Shown: in pieces, positions 23,817 to 32,995 of the stretch
How positions within the stretch are numbered: the stretch's first letter is position 1
How the letters are laid out: every line of letters starts with the position of its first letter
Assembly (NCBI GenBank): GCA_026982705.1
Contig: JALSGP010000019.1
Coordinates: forward strand, 110,690 to 174,689
DNA from: Alphaproteobacteria bacterium
Lineage (GTDB): Bacteria; Pseudomonadota; Alphaproteobacteria; Geminicoccales; Geminicoccaceae
Direction: 5' to 3'
DNA length: 64,000 bases
Translations under genes and position numbers: made by a program
The notes under the pieces: model-generated
Told to the model about the DNA's origin: nothing
Database searches by the model: none
What the model saw: the letters and a program-made list of their open reading frames with translations, nothing else

Positions 23817-25364
23817 ATGGCCATCGCCACACTCTTCGGGCTGCTGTTCCTGCTGCTGCTGATCGGCACGCCCATCGCCATCGCCCTGGGACTGTCCAGT
23901 GTCGTCACCATCCTCCTGTTCTCCGACGACAGCCTCGCCTCCATCGCCCTCAAGCTGTTCGAGGCGATGGAGCATTACACCCTGCTGGCGATCCCCTTCT
24001 TCATCCTGGGCTCGGCCTTCCTCACCACCGGCGGTGTGGCCCGGCGTCTGATCCGTTTCGCCATCGCCAGCGTCGGCCATCTCACCGGCGGCCTCGCCAT
24101 GGCCAGCGTGCTGGCCTGCATGCTGTTCGCCGCCGTCTCCGGCTCCTCGCCGGCGACGGTGGTGGCCATCGGCTCCATCGCCATCGCCGGCATGGTGCGG
24201 GCCGGCTACCGGCTCGACTTCGCCGCCGGCGTGATCTGCAACGCCGGGACCCTCGGCATCCTGATCCCGCCCTCCATCGTCATGGTGGTCTACGCCGCCG
24301 CCACCGACCAGTCGGTGGGGCGGCTGTTCATGGCCGGCGTGATCCCGGGCCTCGTCGCCGGCCTCATGCTGATGCTGGCCATCTGGTGGCGGGCGCGCCG
24401 CCTGGAGCTGCCGCGGCAGCCCCGGGTCTCCTGGCGGGAATGGTTCGAGGGCCTGGGTGATTCCATCTGGGGATTGCTGCTGATCGTGATCATCATGGGC
24501 GGCATCTATGGCGGCATCTTCACCCCCACCGAGGCCGCCGCCGTCTCCGCTGTCTACGCCTTCCTCATCGCCCACTTCGTCTATCGCGACATGGGACCGC
24601 TGGCCGAACGGGCGGGCACGCCCAGCACCCACGGGATCGCCCTGCTCTCGCTGCTGGCCGTCCTCACCTTCGCCGCCGGCTGGGCCAGCGGCGCCTTCCG
24701 GCCGACGGCGGCCGCCGTCGGGCTGCTCGTGGCGGCGGCGGTGGCGGGCCTCTATCTGTGGCTCGCCCCGCGCGCCGGCATCGCGCGCCCGGCCGCCGCC
24801 CTCGGGCGCTCGGTGGGGGAGTTCCTGCGCTACCTGCTGCCGGCCATGGTCCACCGGGACACCCGGCGGGTGATGGTGGAGGCGGGACGCACCAGCATCA
24901 TGCTGATGTTCATCATCGCCAATGCGATGATCTTCGCCCACGTCCTCACCACCGAGCGCATCCCCCACACCATCACCGAATGGATCGTCGCCCAGGGCTT
25001 TTCCTGGTGGTCGTATCTGATCGTGGTCAACCTCCTGCTGCTGGTGGCCGGCAACTTCATGGAGCCGTCGGCGATCCTGCTGATCATGGCGCCCATCCTG
25101 TTCCCCATCGCGGTGGAGCTGGGCATCGATCCCATCCACCTGGGCATCGTCATGGTGGTGAACATGGAGGTGGGCATGATCACGCCGCCGGTGGGGCTCA
25201 ACCTCTTCGTCACCTCCGGCATCACCGGCATGAGCGTGATGGAGGTGGTGCGGGCGGCCCTGCCGTGGCTCGCGGTGCTGCTGCTCTTCCTCGCCCTGGT
25301 CACCTATGTGCCGCCGCTCTCCACCTTCCTTCCCGACCTCCTCTACGGCCCCCTGCGCCTCTGA
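23817..25364 (+). CDS. dctM: TRAP transporter large permease with internal insertion
   Basis: 515-residue inner-membrane transporter. The family core is present (LLAIPFFILGSAFL, FAAVSGSSPATVVAIGSI, GTLGILIPPSIVMVVY, MEVGMITPPVGLNLFV). It is about 80 residues longer than the second DctM in this window (436 residues): residues of about 260-342 are an additional segment with two hydrophobic stretches (IALLSLLAVLTFAAGWASG and AAVGLLVAAAVAGLYLWLA) placed after FVYRDM, where the family normally continues directly. The reading frame is intact across it, so it is a real insertion. Substrate probably C4-dicarboxylates, from DctP. Confidence 0.9.
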   Translation: MAIATLFGLLFLLLLIGTPIAIALGLSSVVTILLFSDDSLASIALKLFEAMEHYTLLAIPFFILGSAFLTTGGVARRLIRFAIASVGHLTGGLAMASVLACMLFAAVSGSSPATVVAIGSIAIAGMVRAGYRLDFAAGVICNAGTLGILIPPSIVMVVYAAATDQSVGRLFMAGVIPGLVAGLMLMLAIWWRARRLELPRQPRVSWREWFEGLGDSIWGLLLIVIIMGGIYGGIFTPTEAAAVSAVYAFLIAHFVYRDMGPLAERAGTPSTHGIALLSLLAVLTFAAGWASGAFRPTAAAVGLLVAAAVAGLYLWLAPRAGIARPAAALGRSVGEFLRYLLPAMVHRDTRRVMVEAGRTSIMLMFIIANAMIFAHVLTTERIPHTITEWIVAQGFSWWSYLIVVNLLLLVAGNFMEPSAILLIMAPILFPIAVELGIDPIHLGIVMVVNMEVGMITPPVGLNLFVTSGITGMSVMEVVRAALPWLAVLLLFLALVTYVPPLSTFLPDLLYGPLRL

Positions 25365-25375
25365 TCCCTCCCGGG

Positions 25376-25391
25376 GTGGCCGCGCGGCCAC
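25376..25391 (+). terminator. Palindromic hairpin after dctM
   Basis: GTGGCCGCGCGGCCAC, a 16-bp perfect palindrome 11 bases after the dctM stop, at the end of the operon. No T-run. The spacer to the next gene (25365-25498) also contains the tandem TGTACGCA TGTACGCA at 25451-25466 and a TTGACC hexamer at 25429, which together could be a promoter or operator for the following gene. Confidence 0.4.
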
Positions 25392-25498
25392 GTCGTCGCG
25401 GCCGTGGATCAGGACAGCGGCGACCCGCTTGACCGGCCCCGTAGGGGAGATGTACGCATGTACGCAGACACTCGGGGCAGGGACGGAGGCGCTGCGTC

Positions 25499-26176
25499 AT
25501 GTTCGCCCGCCGGGGATGGATGATCGGCTGTTTCTTGGGGTCGATCGTGGTCACCTCGCCGCTCGATGCCCGCGCGCCCGCCGCTCCCGCGCTCAACCGC
25601 CTGCTCGCGGAGGAGGAGGCGGGCTATCGGCCGGCACGGGTGGCTCTGGCGCGGGCGGTCGCGGGCTGGTTCTTCGCCATCCGTGAGGTGGTGGCGCCGC
25701 GGCCGCGGCGGCTCTCGGCCGACGAGACGGTGGAACCGCTGCGTCCACGGATGCGCGTGTTGCGGGTGGCGGTCCGTCGCCCGCAGGGCGAACCCGCGGT
25801 GGGGTCGGAGTCCTCCTCCCAGCCGAGCGCCGGAGGTGTCGAGGCGTCGTCTCCCACCACCCGTCCCGAACCGGCCATCCGCACGCCCGTACGGCCGCGT
25901 CGCGTGGCCGAACGTCGTGCCGATCCCGCAGCGCCGACCACCTCGCCGGTTCCCGCCGGCGGCCTCGCCCTTGGCCTGGGTGCCCATCCGGTCGTCGGCT
26001 TCGACGGGAAGCCGCCCCCTCTCCCGGTCTCGTCCCCGAGGCCGCCGGGGAAGAGGTGGATCCCACCCTCTACGCCGTGGCCGCCATCGCCCACGGTCGC
26101 ATCGAGACCGGTGGCGAGGACTGGAAGTTCGCCGTCTCGGTCTCCCGCGACCTCGACACCGTGCGCCTGCGGGTGA
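25499..26176 (+). CDS. Unknown exported protein, probably frameshifted near its C-terminus
   Basis: No family recognised. The frame gives 225 residues: a short hydrophobic N-terminus (GWMIGCFLGSIVV) that may be a signal, then an Ala/Arg/Pro-rich body. Up to about base 26010 codon use has the high third-position GC of real genes here. After that the frame becomes Pro/Ser-rich and implausible, while the frame one base earlier reads a good coding end from about 26050, AIAHGRIETGGEDWKFAVSV...HRFNLGW, stopping at 26202. The likeliest original product spans 25499-26202 with a one-base loss around the C-run at 26012-26021. Either a pseudogene or a sequence error. Confidence 0.5.
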   Translation: MFARRGWMIGCFLGSIVVTSPLDARAPAAPALNRLLAEEEAGYRPARVALARAVAGWFFAIREVVAPRPRRLSADETVEPLRPRMRVLRVAVRRPQGEPAVGSESSSQPSAGGVEASSPTTRPEPAIRTPVRPRRVAERRADPAAPTTSPVPAGGLALGLGAHPVVGFDGKPPPLPVSSPRPPGKRWIPPSTPWPPSPTVASRPVARTGSSPSRSPATSTPCACG

Positions 26177-26202
26177 AGCACCGCTTCAATCTGGGCTGGT
26201 GA
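26050..26202 (+). pseudogene. Displaced C-terminal segment of the preceding gene
   Basis: Fifty codons in the -1 frame relative to the 25499 gene, with strong GC3 and a beta-strand-like pattern (KFAVSVSRDLDTVRLRVKH) that ends in Trp, followed by TGA at 26200-26202. It has no plausible start or ribosome-binding site of its own. It overlaps the convergent methyltransferase by 17 bases. Confidence 0.45.
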
Positions 26203-26845
26203 GGGCCTCCCCCGGCGGGCGCGCCGGCTCCCGGCGCAGCACGAGGTGCCAGACGTGCCATCGCTTGCGCAGTCCGCGCGGGGTGACGCTGCGGCAGCGT
26301 TCCTCGTCGAGATATTCCACGGCGTAGCCGGCGACGAGCCGTTCGAGGACCGCCCGGTCCACCCACGGACAGCGGCCGGCCCTCGCCCAGTCGTCGGCCG
26401 GGCCCAGGAGATGGCCGGCGAAGCGCCCGCCCGGCCGGAGGGCGACGCGGATGCGCGCCCACAGCCGGGCGAAGGCCACGGCATCGAGGGTGAAGAGGAC
26501 GAAGCTGGCATTGACCAGATCGCAGGGCGGTGGCGTGAAGTCGGCGAGATCGGCCCGGCGGAAGGCGAGGCGGCGACGGAGTGCCACCGGCAGGGCGGCG
26601 AGGGCGGCCTCCGCCTCGGCGCTGCGGTCCACCGCCAGCACCCGGTGGCCGGCGGCGAGCAGGATCCGGGCATCGCGACCGCCGCCGCAACCGAGATCGA
26701 CGCAGTGGAGCGCCTGCCGCCCCTCGCGGGCGAAGGCCTCGAGGGCGAAGACGGTGGTGGCGCGGGGCGGCCTGTCCCGCGTCCGGCGATAGTACTCCTG
26801 CCAGTCTCTCCCTGAGGTTGAACCCGGCGCCGCCACGGCTACCAT
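26186..26845 (-). CDS. Class I SAM-dependent methyltransferase
   Basis: 219-residue Rossmann-fold methyltransferase of the TehB/UbiE-like small-molecule type. SAM-binding motif I is VDLGCGGGRDARILLAAGH (about 49-67), with VLAVDRS as the acidic motif II and LVNASFVLFTL and LRPGGRF later. The N-terminus GRDWQEYYRRTRDRPP resembles TehB-like and thiopurine-type enzymes; the substrate is unknown. The ATG at 26845 is divergent from dprA with 18 bases between starts; the much longer open frame on this strand upstream is non-coding shadow. Confidence 0.82.
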   Translation of the reverse strand: MVAVAAPGSTSGRDWQEYYRRTRDRPPRATTVFALEAFAREGRQALHCVDLGCGGGRDARILLAAGHRVLAVDRSAEAEAALAALPVALRRRLAFRRADLADFTPPPCDLVNASFVLFTLDAVAFARLWARIRVALRPGGRFAGHLLGPADDWARAGRCPWVDRAVLERLVAGYAVEYLDEERCRSVTPRGLRKRWHVWHLVLRREPARPPGEALTSPD

Positions 26846-26863
26846 GCTCCCGCGGGTCCGGAG

Positions 26864-28039
26864 ATGCGCCCGATGTCTTCGCACGCGCCGTCCCTCCCGC
26901 CAAGGGAGCGTCTCTGTCGCCTCGCCCTCGCCCGCAGCCGCGGGATCGGTCCCCGTCTCTGGGCGCGGCTGCTGGACCGCTTCGGCAGTGGCGAGCGGGC
27001 GCTGGCGGAGCTGCCGCGGCTGGTGGCCTCCGGCCGACTGCCGCGGGTGGTGCCGGCGGATCCGGAGACGGTGGCCCGGGAGTGGGCACGGGCGGAGGCC
27101 CTCGGCATCCGTCTGGTGCTGCGAGGCGAAGGGGACTATCCCGCACGGCTCCACCATCTCGAGGATCCGCCGCCGGTGGTGGCCCTGGCCGGCGATCCCG
27201 CCACTCTCCGCGGGCCGGCGGTGGCGGTGGTGGGGGCGCGCCACGCCGGGGCCGCCGGCATGGCCCTCGCCCGCGAGCTGGCGGCGGGCCTCGCGGCCGC
27301 CGGGGTGACGGTGGTCTCCGGGCTCGCCCGCGGCATCGACGCCGCCGCCCACGAGGGCTCCCTCACCGTCGACGGCCGCGCCGTCGCGGTGCTGGCCTCG
27401 GGCCTCGACCGGGTCTATCCGCCGGAGCACGGCCCGCTGCAGGCGCGCATCCGCCGCCACGGCCTGCTGCTCTCCGAACGAGCCCTCGGCGCCGCGCCCA
27501 AGGCCCGCCACTTCCCGCGCCGCAACCGGCTGATCGCCGCGCTGGTGGATTGCGTCGTCGTGGTGGAGGCGGCGGAACGCTCGGGTTCGCTCATGACCGC
27601 GCGTCTCGCCGCCGAGCTGGGCCGCGAGGTGGCGGCGGTGCCCGGCGGTCCGGGCGATCCCCGCCACCGGGGCACCAACCGGCTGCTGCGGGAGGGAGCC
27701 CATCTGGTGGAAGGGGCGGAGGACGTGCTGGCGTTGCTGGCGATGTCGCCGCGGTCCACACCGCCGGCCCCGCCGGCGGGGCCGCGCGCCTCCGCCTCCG
27801 GTGACGGCGCCGGCGCACCGGTCCCGGCCAGCGCGGCGACGCCGGCCGGCCCTCCGGCCCCGGGCTCCCTGTGCGCGCGGCTCCGGGAGCTGCTCGGCCC
27901 CGAACCCCTCGCCCTCGACGAGCTGGCGCGGGCGGTGGGCCGGACGGCCGGCGAGGTGCGGGAGGCGCTGGCCGAGCTGGAGCTGTCCGAGCCGCTGGAG
28001 TGGCACGCCGGCGACCGGGTGGCCCGCCTTTCCGGTTGA
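26864..28039 (+). CDS. dprA: DNA-processing protein A (RecA loader)
   Basis: 391-residue protein that binds incoming single-stranded DNA and loads RecA during transformation or recombination. A SAM-like N-terminal helical part (about 15-75), the Rossmann-like DprA domain (about 85-300; VAVVGARHAGAAGMALARELA, VVSGLARGIDAAAHEG, LSERALGAAPKARHFPRRNRLIAAL, VEAAERSGSLMTARLA), a Pro/Ala linker and a C-terminal winged helix (about 335-390). Start could be the ATG at 26864 or 26873. It lies 84 bp upstream of topA, a frequent neighbour. Confidence 0.93.
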   Translation: MRPMSSHAPSLPPRERLCRLALARSRGIGPRLWARLLDRFGSGERALAELPRLVASGRLPRVVPADPETVAREWARAEALGIRLVLRGEGDYPARLHHLEDPPPVVALAGDPATLRGPAVAVVGARHAGAAGMALARELAAGLAAAGVTVVSGLARGIDAAAHEGSLTVDGRAVAVLASGLDRVYPPEHGPLQARIRRHGLLLSERALGAAPKARHFPRRNRLIAALVDCVVVVEAAERSGSLMTARLAAELGREVAAVPGGPGDPRHRGTNRLLREGAHLVEGAEDVLALLAMSPRSTPPAPPAGPRASASGDGAGAPVPASAATPAGPPAPGSLCARLRELLGPEPLALDELARAVGRTAGEVREALAELELSEPLEWHAGDRVARLSG

Positions 28040-28123
28040 CGGCCCCGCCACCCCGCGCCCATCTCCCGCGGGCCGGGACCCGCGCACGCATCCGACACCC
28101 GAACCGGTGGACATCGCATCGCC

Positions 28124-30742
28124 ATGGACGTCGTCGTCGTCGAATCGCCGACCAAGGCCCGTTCCATCGCCCGCTATCTCGGGCGCGGCTATCGCGTGCT
28201 GTCCTCCTACGGTCACGTCCGCGATCTTCCCGAGAAGGACGGCTCGGTGAAGCCGGAGCGGGACTTCGAGATCGTCTACCAGCCGCTGCCGGAGAAGAGG
28301 AAGCGCGTCGAGGAGATCGCCCGTGCGCTGCGCGGCGCCGAGCGGCTGTGGCTCGCCACCGACCCGGATCGCGAGGGCGAGGCCATCTCCTGGCACATCG
28401 TGCAGCTCCTGGAGGAGATGGGGGCCCTCGACGGCACCGACGTCCGGCGCGTGGTCTTCCACGAGGTGACGAAGCGCGCCGTCGAGGAGGCCATGCGGCG
28501 GCCGCGCGACATCGACCGCAATCTCGTGGACGCCTATCAGGCGCGGCGGGCGCTGGACTATCTCGTGGGCTTCACCCTCTCTCCCGTCCTCTGGCGCAAG
28601 CTCCAGGGCTCGCGCTCGGCCGGCCGGGTGCAGTCGGTGGCCCTCAGGCTCATCTGCGAGCGCGAGGAGGAGATCGAACGCTTCGTCCCGCGCGAGTACT
28701 GGACCGTGGAGGCGGAGCTGGCGACGGAGCGGGGCGAGAGCTTCCGCGCGCGGCTGGTGGCCCTCGACGGACGCCGGCTGGAGAAGTTCGATCTCGGCGA
28801 CGAGGCGGCGGCGAAGCGGGCGGTGGCCGCCGTCGAGGCCGGCGCGCTGCGGGTGGTCCGGGTGGAGCGCGGCCGCGTCTCCCGCAATCCGCCCGCCCCC
28901 TTCACCACCGCCACCCTCCAGCAGGAGGCGGCGCGCAAGTTGGGGTTTTCCGCCGAGAAGACCATGCGCGTCGCCCAGCGGCTGTTCGAGGGCGTCGACC
29001 TCGAGGGCGAGACCGTCGGTCTCATCACCTACATGCGCACCGACAGCGTGAACCTCGCCGGCGAGGCGGTGGCGGCCATCCGGCGGCTGGTGGGCGAGCG
29101 CTTCGGCACCGACTATCTGCCGGAGAGGCCCCGGCAGTACCGCACCCGCGCCAAGAACGCCCAGGAGGCCCACGAGGCCATCCGTCCCACCGACGTCTTC
29201 CGCAGCCCCGAGGCGGTGGCGCCCTGGCTCGACGAGGATCAGCGGCGGCTCTACGAGCTGATCTGGCGGCGGACCGTCGCCTGCCAGATGAAGCCGGCCC
29301 TCTTCGACCGGGTCACGGTGGAGATCGCCGACGCGGAGGGACGCGTCGGCCTGCGGGCCACCGGCCGGACTCTCGCCTTCGACGGCTTCCTCCGTCTCTA
29401 TCGCGAGGGGCGTGACGAGCCGGCGGAGGAGGACGAGGAGGAGGGGCGGCTGCTGCCGCCGATGGCCGAGGGCGAGGCGCTGACGCGGCGCGCGGTGGAG
29501 GCCAAGCGCCACGTCACCGAACCGCCCCCCCGCTACACCGAGGCGTCGCTGGTCAGGAAGCTGGAGGAGCTGGGCATCGGCCGGCCCAGCACCTATGCCA
29601 GCATCATCTCGGTGCTCCAGCAGCGCAGGTACGTGCGCCTCGAGAACCGCCGCTTCGTGCCGGAGGACCGGGGGCGGCTGGTCAACGCCTTCCTGGTCCG
29701 GTTCTTCGACGAATACGTGCAGCCGGCCTTCACCGCCCGTCTCGAGGAACAGCTCGACCGCATCGCCGCCGGCGAGGTGGACTGGCGGGCGGTGCTGCGC
29801 GGCTTCTGGGGTCCCTTCTCCGCACGGGTCTCCGAGGTGTCGGAACGGCGGGTGGCGGAGATCCTGGAGGCCCTCAACGAGGCCCTCGCCCCCAAACTGT
29901 TCCCGCCGCGGGAGGACGGCGACGATCCCCGCGCCTGTCCCGCCTGCGGCGAGGGACGCCTGTCCCTCAAGTTCGGCCGCTACGGCGCCTTCGTGGGCTG
30001 TTCGCGCTATCCCGAATGCCGCTACACTCGACCGGTCGCCGGTGGCGAAGGGACGGGAACGGCGCGGGAGGAACGCCTGCTCGGCGTCGACCCCGCCACC
30101 GGCGAGGAGGTGTGGCTGCGCTCCGGCCGCTACGGTCCCTACGTGGAGCGGGGCGGCGCGGCGAAGGCGCGGGCATCCCTTCCCAAGTCCTGGGCCCCGG
30201 AGACGGTGGACCTGGCGCGGGCCCTGGCGCTCCTCGCCCTGCCGCGGGAGCTGGGCCGCGATCCGGAAAGTGGCGAGCCGGTCCTCGTCGGGATCGGGCG
30301 TTTCGGCCCCTACGTCCAGCGGGGTGATCGCTACGTGCGTCTGGGTGACGTGGAGGAGGTCTTCGCCCTCGATCTCGAGGGGGCCCTCGCCCGCCTCGCC
30401 GAGGCCGAGGACGGCGGACGCACCCGCCGTCGCGGCGGCGTGCTGCGCGAGCTCGGCCTCCATCCCGGGGACGGCAAGCCGGTGCGGCTGATGCGGGGCC
30501 GCTTCGGGCCCTATGTCGCCCACGACCGCACCAATGCGAGCCTGCCGAAGGACCTCGATCCCGACACGGTGGATCTGGCGCGGGCGCTGGAACTGCTCGC
30601 CGCCAAGGCGGAACGGTCGTCCGGCCGCGGCCGGGGGGGACGCGGCGGATCCGCATCGGGCCGCGGTCGGGGCACCGGCCGCGGGAGCGGTGGCACCACG
30701 CGCCGGCGTGCGGCCCGTGCGGCCGGCGCCGGGGGGAGCTGA
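28124..30742 (+). CDS. topA: DNA topoisomerase I
   Basis: 872-residue type IA topoisomerase relaxing negative supercoils. The Toprim domain opens with VVVESPTKARSIARYL; the catalytic Tyr is in LITYMRTDSVNLAG (about 300); QSVALRLICEREEEIE and the HEAIRPTDV region follow. One intact zinc-ribbon-like element, CPACGEG...FVGCSRYPECRY, lies at about 604-632, followed by three repeats of the RYGPYV type (about 665, 727 and 790). The C-terminal 45 residues are almost only Gly, Arg, Ser and Ala, a basic tail probably binding DNA. rnr starts 3 bp after the stop. Confidence 0.96.
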   Translation: MDVVVVESPTKARSIARYLGRGYRVLSSYGHVRDLPEKDGSVKPERDFEIVYQPLPEKRKRVEEIARALRGAERLWLATDPDREGEAISWHIVQLLEEMGALDGTDVRRVVFHEVTKRAVEEAMRRPRDIDRNLVDAYQARRALDYLVGFTLSPVLWRKLQGSRSAGRVQSVALRLICEREEEIERFVPREYWTVEAELATERGESFRARLVALDGRRLEKFDLGDEAAAKRAVAAVEAGALRVVRVERGRVSRNPPAPFTTATLQQEAARKLGFSAEKTMRVAQRLFEGVDLEGETVGLITYMRTDSVNLAGEAVAAIRRLVGERFGTDYLPERPRQYRTRAKNAQEAHEAIRPTDVFRSPEAVAPWLDEDQRRLYELIWRRTVACQMKPALFDRVTVEIADAEGRVGLRATGRTLAFDGFLRLYREGRDEPAEEDEEEGRLLPPMAEGEALTRRAVEAKRHVTEPPPRYTEASLVRKLEELGIGRPSTYASIISVLQQRRYVRLENRRFVPEDRGRLVNAFLVRFFDEYVQPAFTARLEEQLDRIAAGEVDWRAVLRGFWGPFSARVSEVSERRVAEILEALNEALAPKLFPPREDGDDPRACPACGEGRLSLKFGRYGAFVGCSRYPECRYTRPVAGGEGTGTAREERLLGVDPATGEEVWLRSGRYGPYVERGGAAKARASLPKSWAPETVDLARALALLALPRELGRDPESGEPVLVGIGRFGPYVQRGDRYVRLGDVEEVFALDLEGALARLAEAEDGGRTRRRGGVLRELGLHPGDGKPVRLMRGRFGPYVAHDRTNASLPKDLDPDTVDLARALELLAAKAERSSGRGRGGRGGSASGRGRGTGRGSGGTTRRRAARAAGAGGS

Positions 30743-30745
30743 GCC

Positions 30746-32995
30746 TTGGTCGGGCGCGGCCGCGGGAGCCGGGGGCGATCCCCGCGGGAGCTGCCGTCGG
30801 TGGACGAGATCCTCGCCTTCGCCGCCGGACGCGGCGGTGGCGTCACCGCCCGCGAGGTGGCGCGTCACTTCGGGGTGAAGGGAAGGGCGCGGGTGGAGCT
30901 CCGCCGCCTGCTGGCGCGGCTGCGGGCCGAGGGACGGCTGGCCCGCCGGCGCCGTCGCGGCGGTGGGGCGCGCGTGCCGCCGGTGGCGCAGGTGGAGGTC
31001 ACGGCCATCGACGAGGACGGCGAGCTCCTGGGCGAGACCCCGGCCCTGCCCGGGGCGACGGTGCGGATCTTCGCCGGAGAGCTGCGCGGGCCGGCACCGG
31101 CGGTGGGCGACCGGGTGGTGGCCCGCCTCCTGCCGACGCCGGACGGCGAGTACGAGGCCCACGTGCTGCGGGTGCTGCCGCGGCTCGCCCGCGAGGTGGT
31201 GGGGGTGGTGGCGGACGCGCCCTGGGGCCGGATCCTGCGGACCCTCGACCGCAGGGACGAGCGCGAGTACCGGCTCGTGCCGGGTCGGCTGGAGGTGCGG
31301 CCGGGCGAGGTGGTGCGGGCGCGGCTGCGGGCGACGCGGCCCTTCGGCCCACCCGAGGCGGTGGCGGTGGAGGTGTTCGGGCCGGTGGACGATCCCCGCA
31401 CCGTCACGCCGGCGGTGGCCGCCCGCCACGAACTGCCGCTCGCCTTCCCGCAGCCGGTGGTGGCCCGTGCCGACGAGCTGCGTCCCGCCACCCGGCGCGG
31501 CCGCGAGGACCTGACGGACATTCCCTTCGTCACCATCGACGGCGAGGACGCCCGCGACTTCGACGACGCCGTGTGGGCGGAGCCGGACCGCGATCCCGGC
31601 AATCCCGGCGGGTTCCGGCTGGTGGTGGCCATCGCCGACGTCGCCTTCTACGTGCGGCCGGGCGATTCCCTCGACGTGGAGGCGCGGCGGCGCGGCAATT
31701 CCGTCTACTTCCCGGACCGGGCGCTGCCCATGCTGCCGTCGCGCCTTTCCGAGGACCTGTGCTCGCTGCGTCCCGACGAGCCGCGCCCCTGCCTCGCCGT
31801 GGACATGGTGCTGGACCGGCGCGGGCGCATCCGCCGCACCCGTTTCCGCCGGGGGATCCTGCGTTCGCGCGCCCGCCTCACCTATGCCCGGGTGCAGGCG
31901 GCCGCCGACGGGCGACCCGATTCCGTGACGGAGCGACTGTGGGAGCCGGTGCTGGAGCCCCTCTACGGGGTCTACCGGCTGCTGCGGCGGGCGCGGGAAC
32001 GCCGCGGCTCGCTGGATCTGGAGCTTCCGGAATACCGGGTGCGCTTCGACGGGACGGGCCGGCCGGTGGAGGTGGCACCGGCGCCGCGCTTCGAGAGCCA
32101 CCGGCTCATCGAGGAGTGCATGATCGCCGCCAACGTGGCGGTGGCCACCGCGCTCCGGACCCGCAGGGTCCCCGTCCTCTACCGCGTCCACGACGCGCCC
32201 GATCCGCAGAAGCTGGAGGTGCTGGCCGACTATCTCGAGCGGGTGGGCATTCCCTGGAGCCGCACCGCCCACCGCCCCGGCGACTTCACCCGCATGCTGC
32301 GGGGCATCGAGGATCCGGCCGTCCACGAGACGGTGGCGATGTTCGTGCTGCGCGCCCAGGCCCAGGCGGTCTACTCGCCCCACAACATCGGTCACTTCGG
32401 TCTCAATCTCCGCGATTACGTCCACTTCACCTCGCCCATCCGCCGCTACGCCGATCTCAGCGTCCACCGGGCACTGATCCGGGCCTTCGAACTCGGTCCC
32501 GGCGGCGAACGCGGGCCGGCGGAAGCGGAGGCGCTGGAGGAGCTGGGCCGACACCTCTCCCGGACCGAACGCCGGGCGATGGAGGCGGAGCGCGAGGCGC
32601 TGCAGCGCTACACCGTGCTCTTCCTGCGAGCCACCGGCGAGAGCCGCTTTTCCGGCCGCGTCACCGGCGTCCAGCACTTCGGCCTCTTCGTCACCCTCGA
32701 CGGCACCGGTGCCGACGGCTTCGTCCCGGTCTCGCTGCTGGGCGACGATGTCTACAACTACGACGAGGCCCACCACGCGCTGGTGGGACGCCGCGAGGGC
32801 GAGACCTTCGGCCTCGGTGACCGGGTGGTGGTGGAACTGGTGGAGGCCGATCCCGTCCGCGGCACCCTGGTCTTCCGCATCGACCGTCACGAACATGCCC
32901 ACGGCGCCCGTCTCGCCCGCGCCGCCTGGGAACGGCACGGCGCCCCGCGCCACCGTACGGGCCGACGCCGCCTGCGCCGTGCCGGCGGCCGCTGA
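30746..32995 (+). CDS. rnr: Ribonuclease R
   Basis: 749-residue 3'-5' exoribonuclease of the RNB family, degrading structured RNA. An N-terminal winged-helix segment (about 15-70), cold-shock OB folds, the RNB catalytic domain with TIDGEDARDFDDAVWAE supplying the Mg ligands and YVHFTSPIRRYADLSVHRAL, and an S1 domain (about 635-715; FSGRVTGVQHFGLFVTLDGTGADGFV). The C-terminal tail is basic. The start chosen is TTG at 30746, 3 bases after topA; it keeps the winged helix intact, and no ATG precedes that domain in frame. Confidence 0.93.
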   Translation: MVGRGRGSRGRSPRELPSVDEILAFAAGRGGGVTAREVARHFGVKGRARVELRRLLARLRAEGRLARRRRRGGGARVPPVAQVEVTAIDEDGELLGETPALPGATVRIFAGELRGPAPAVGDRVVARLLPTPDGEYEAHVLRVLPRLAREVVGVVADAPWGRILRTLDRRDEREYRLVPGRLEVRPGEVVRARLRATRPFGPPEAVAVEVFGPVDDPRTVTPAVAARHELPLAFPQPVVARADELRPATRRGREDLTDIPFVTIDGEDARDFDDAVWAEPDRDPGNPGGFRLVVAIADVAFYVRPGDSLDVEARRRGNSVYFPDRALPMLPSRLSEDLCSLRPDEPRPCLAVDMVLDRRGRIRRTRFRRGILRSRARLTYARVQAAADGRPDSVTERLWEPVLEPLYGVYRLLRRARERRGSLDLELPEYRVRFDGTGRPVEVAPAPRFESHRLIEECMIAANVAVATALRTRRVPVLYRVHDAPDPQKLEVLADYLERVGIPWSRTAHRPGDFTRMLRGIEDPAVHETVAMFVLRAQAQAVYSPHNIGHFGLNLRDYVHFTSPIRRYADLSVHRALIRAFELGPGGERGPAEAEALEELGRHLSRTERRAMEAEREALQRYTVLFLRATGESRFSGRVTGVQHFGLFVTLDGTGADGFVPVSLLGDDVYNYDEAHHALVGRREGETFGLGDRVVVELVEADPVRGTLVFRIDRHEHAHGARLARAAWERHGAPRHRTGRRRLRRAGGR

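Noticed and set aside
20148..25391. A 1747-codon minus-strand frame rich in His, Gln and Glu
   Set aside because: Antisense to the Tim44-like, mltA and TRAP genes; the His/Gln/Glu-rich composition is the typical mirror of GC-rich genes.
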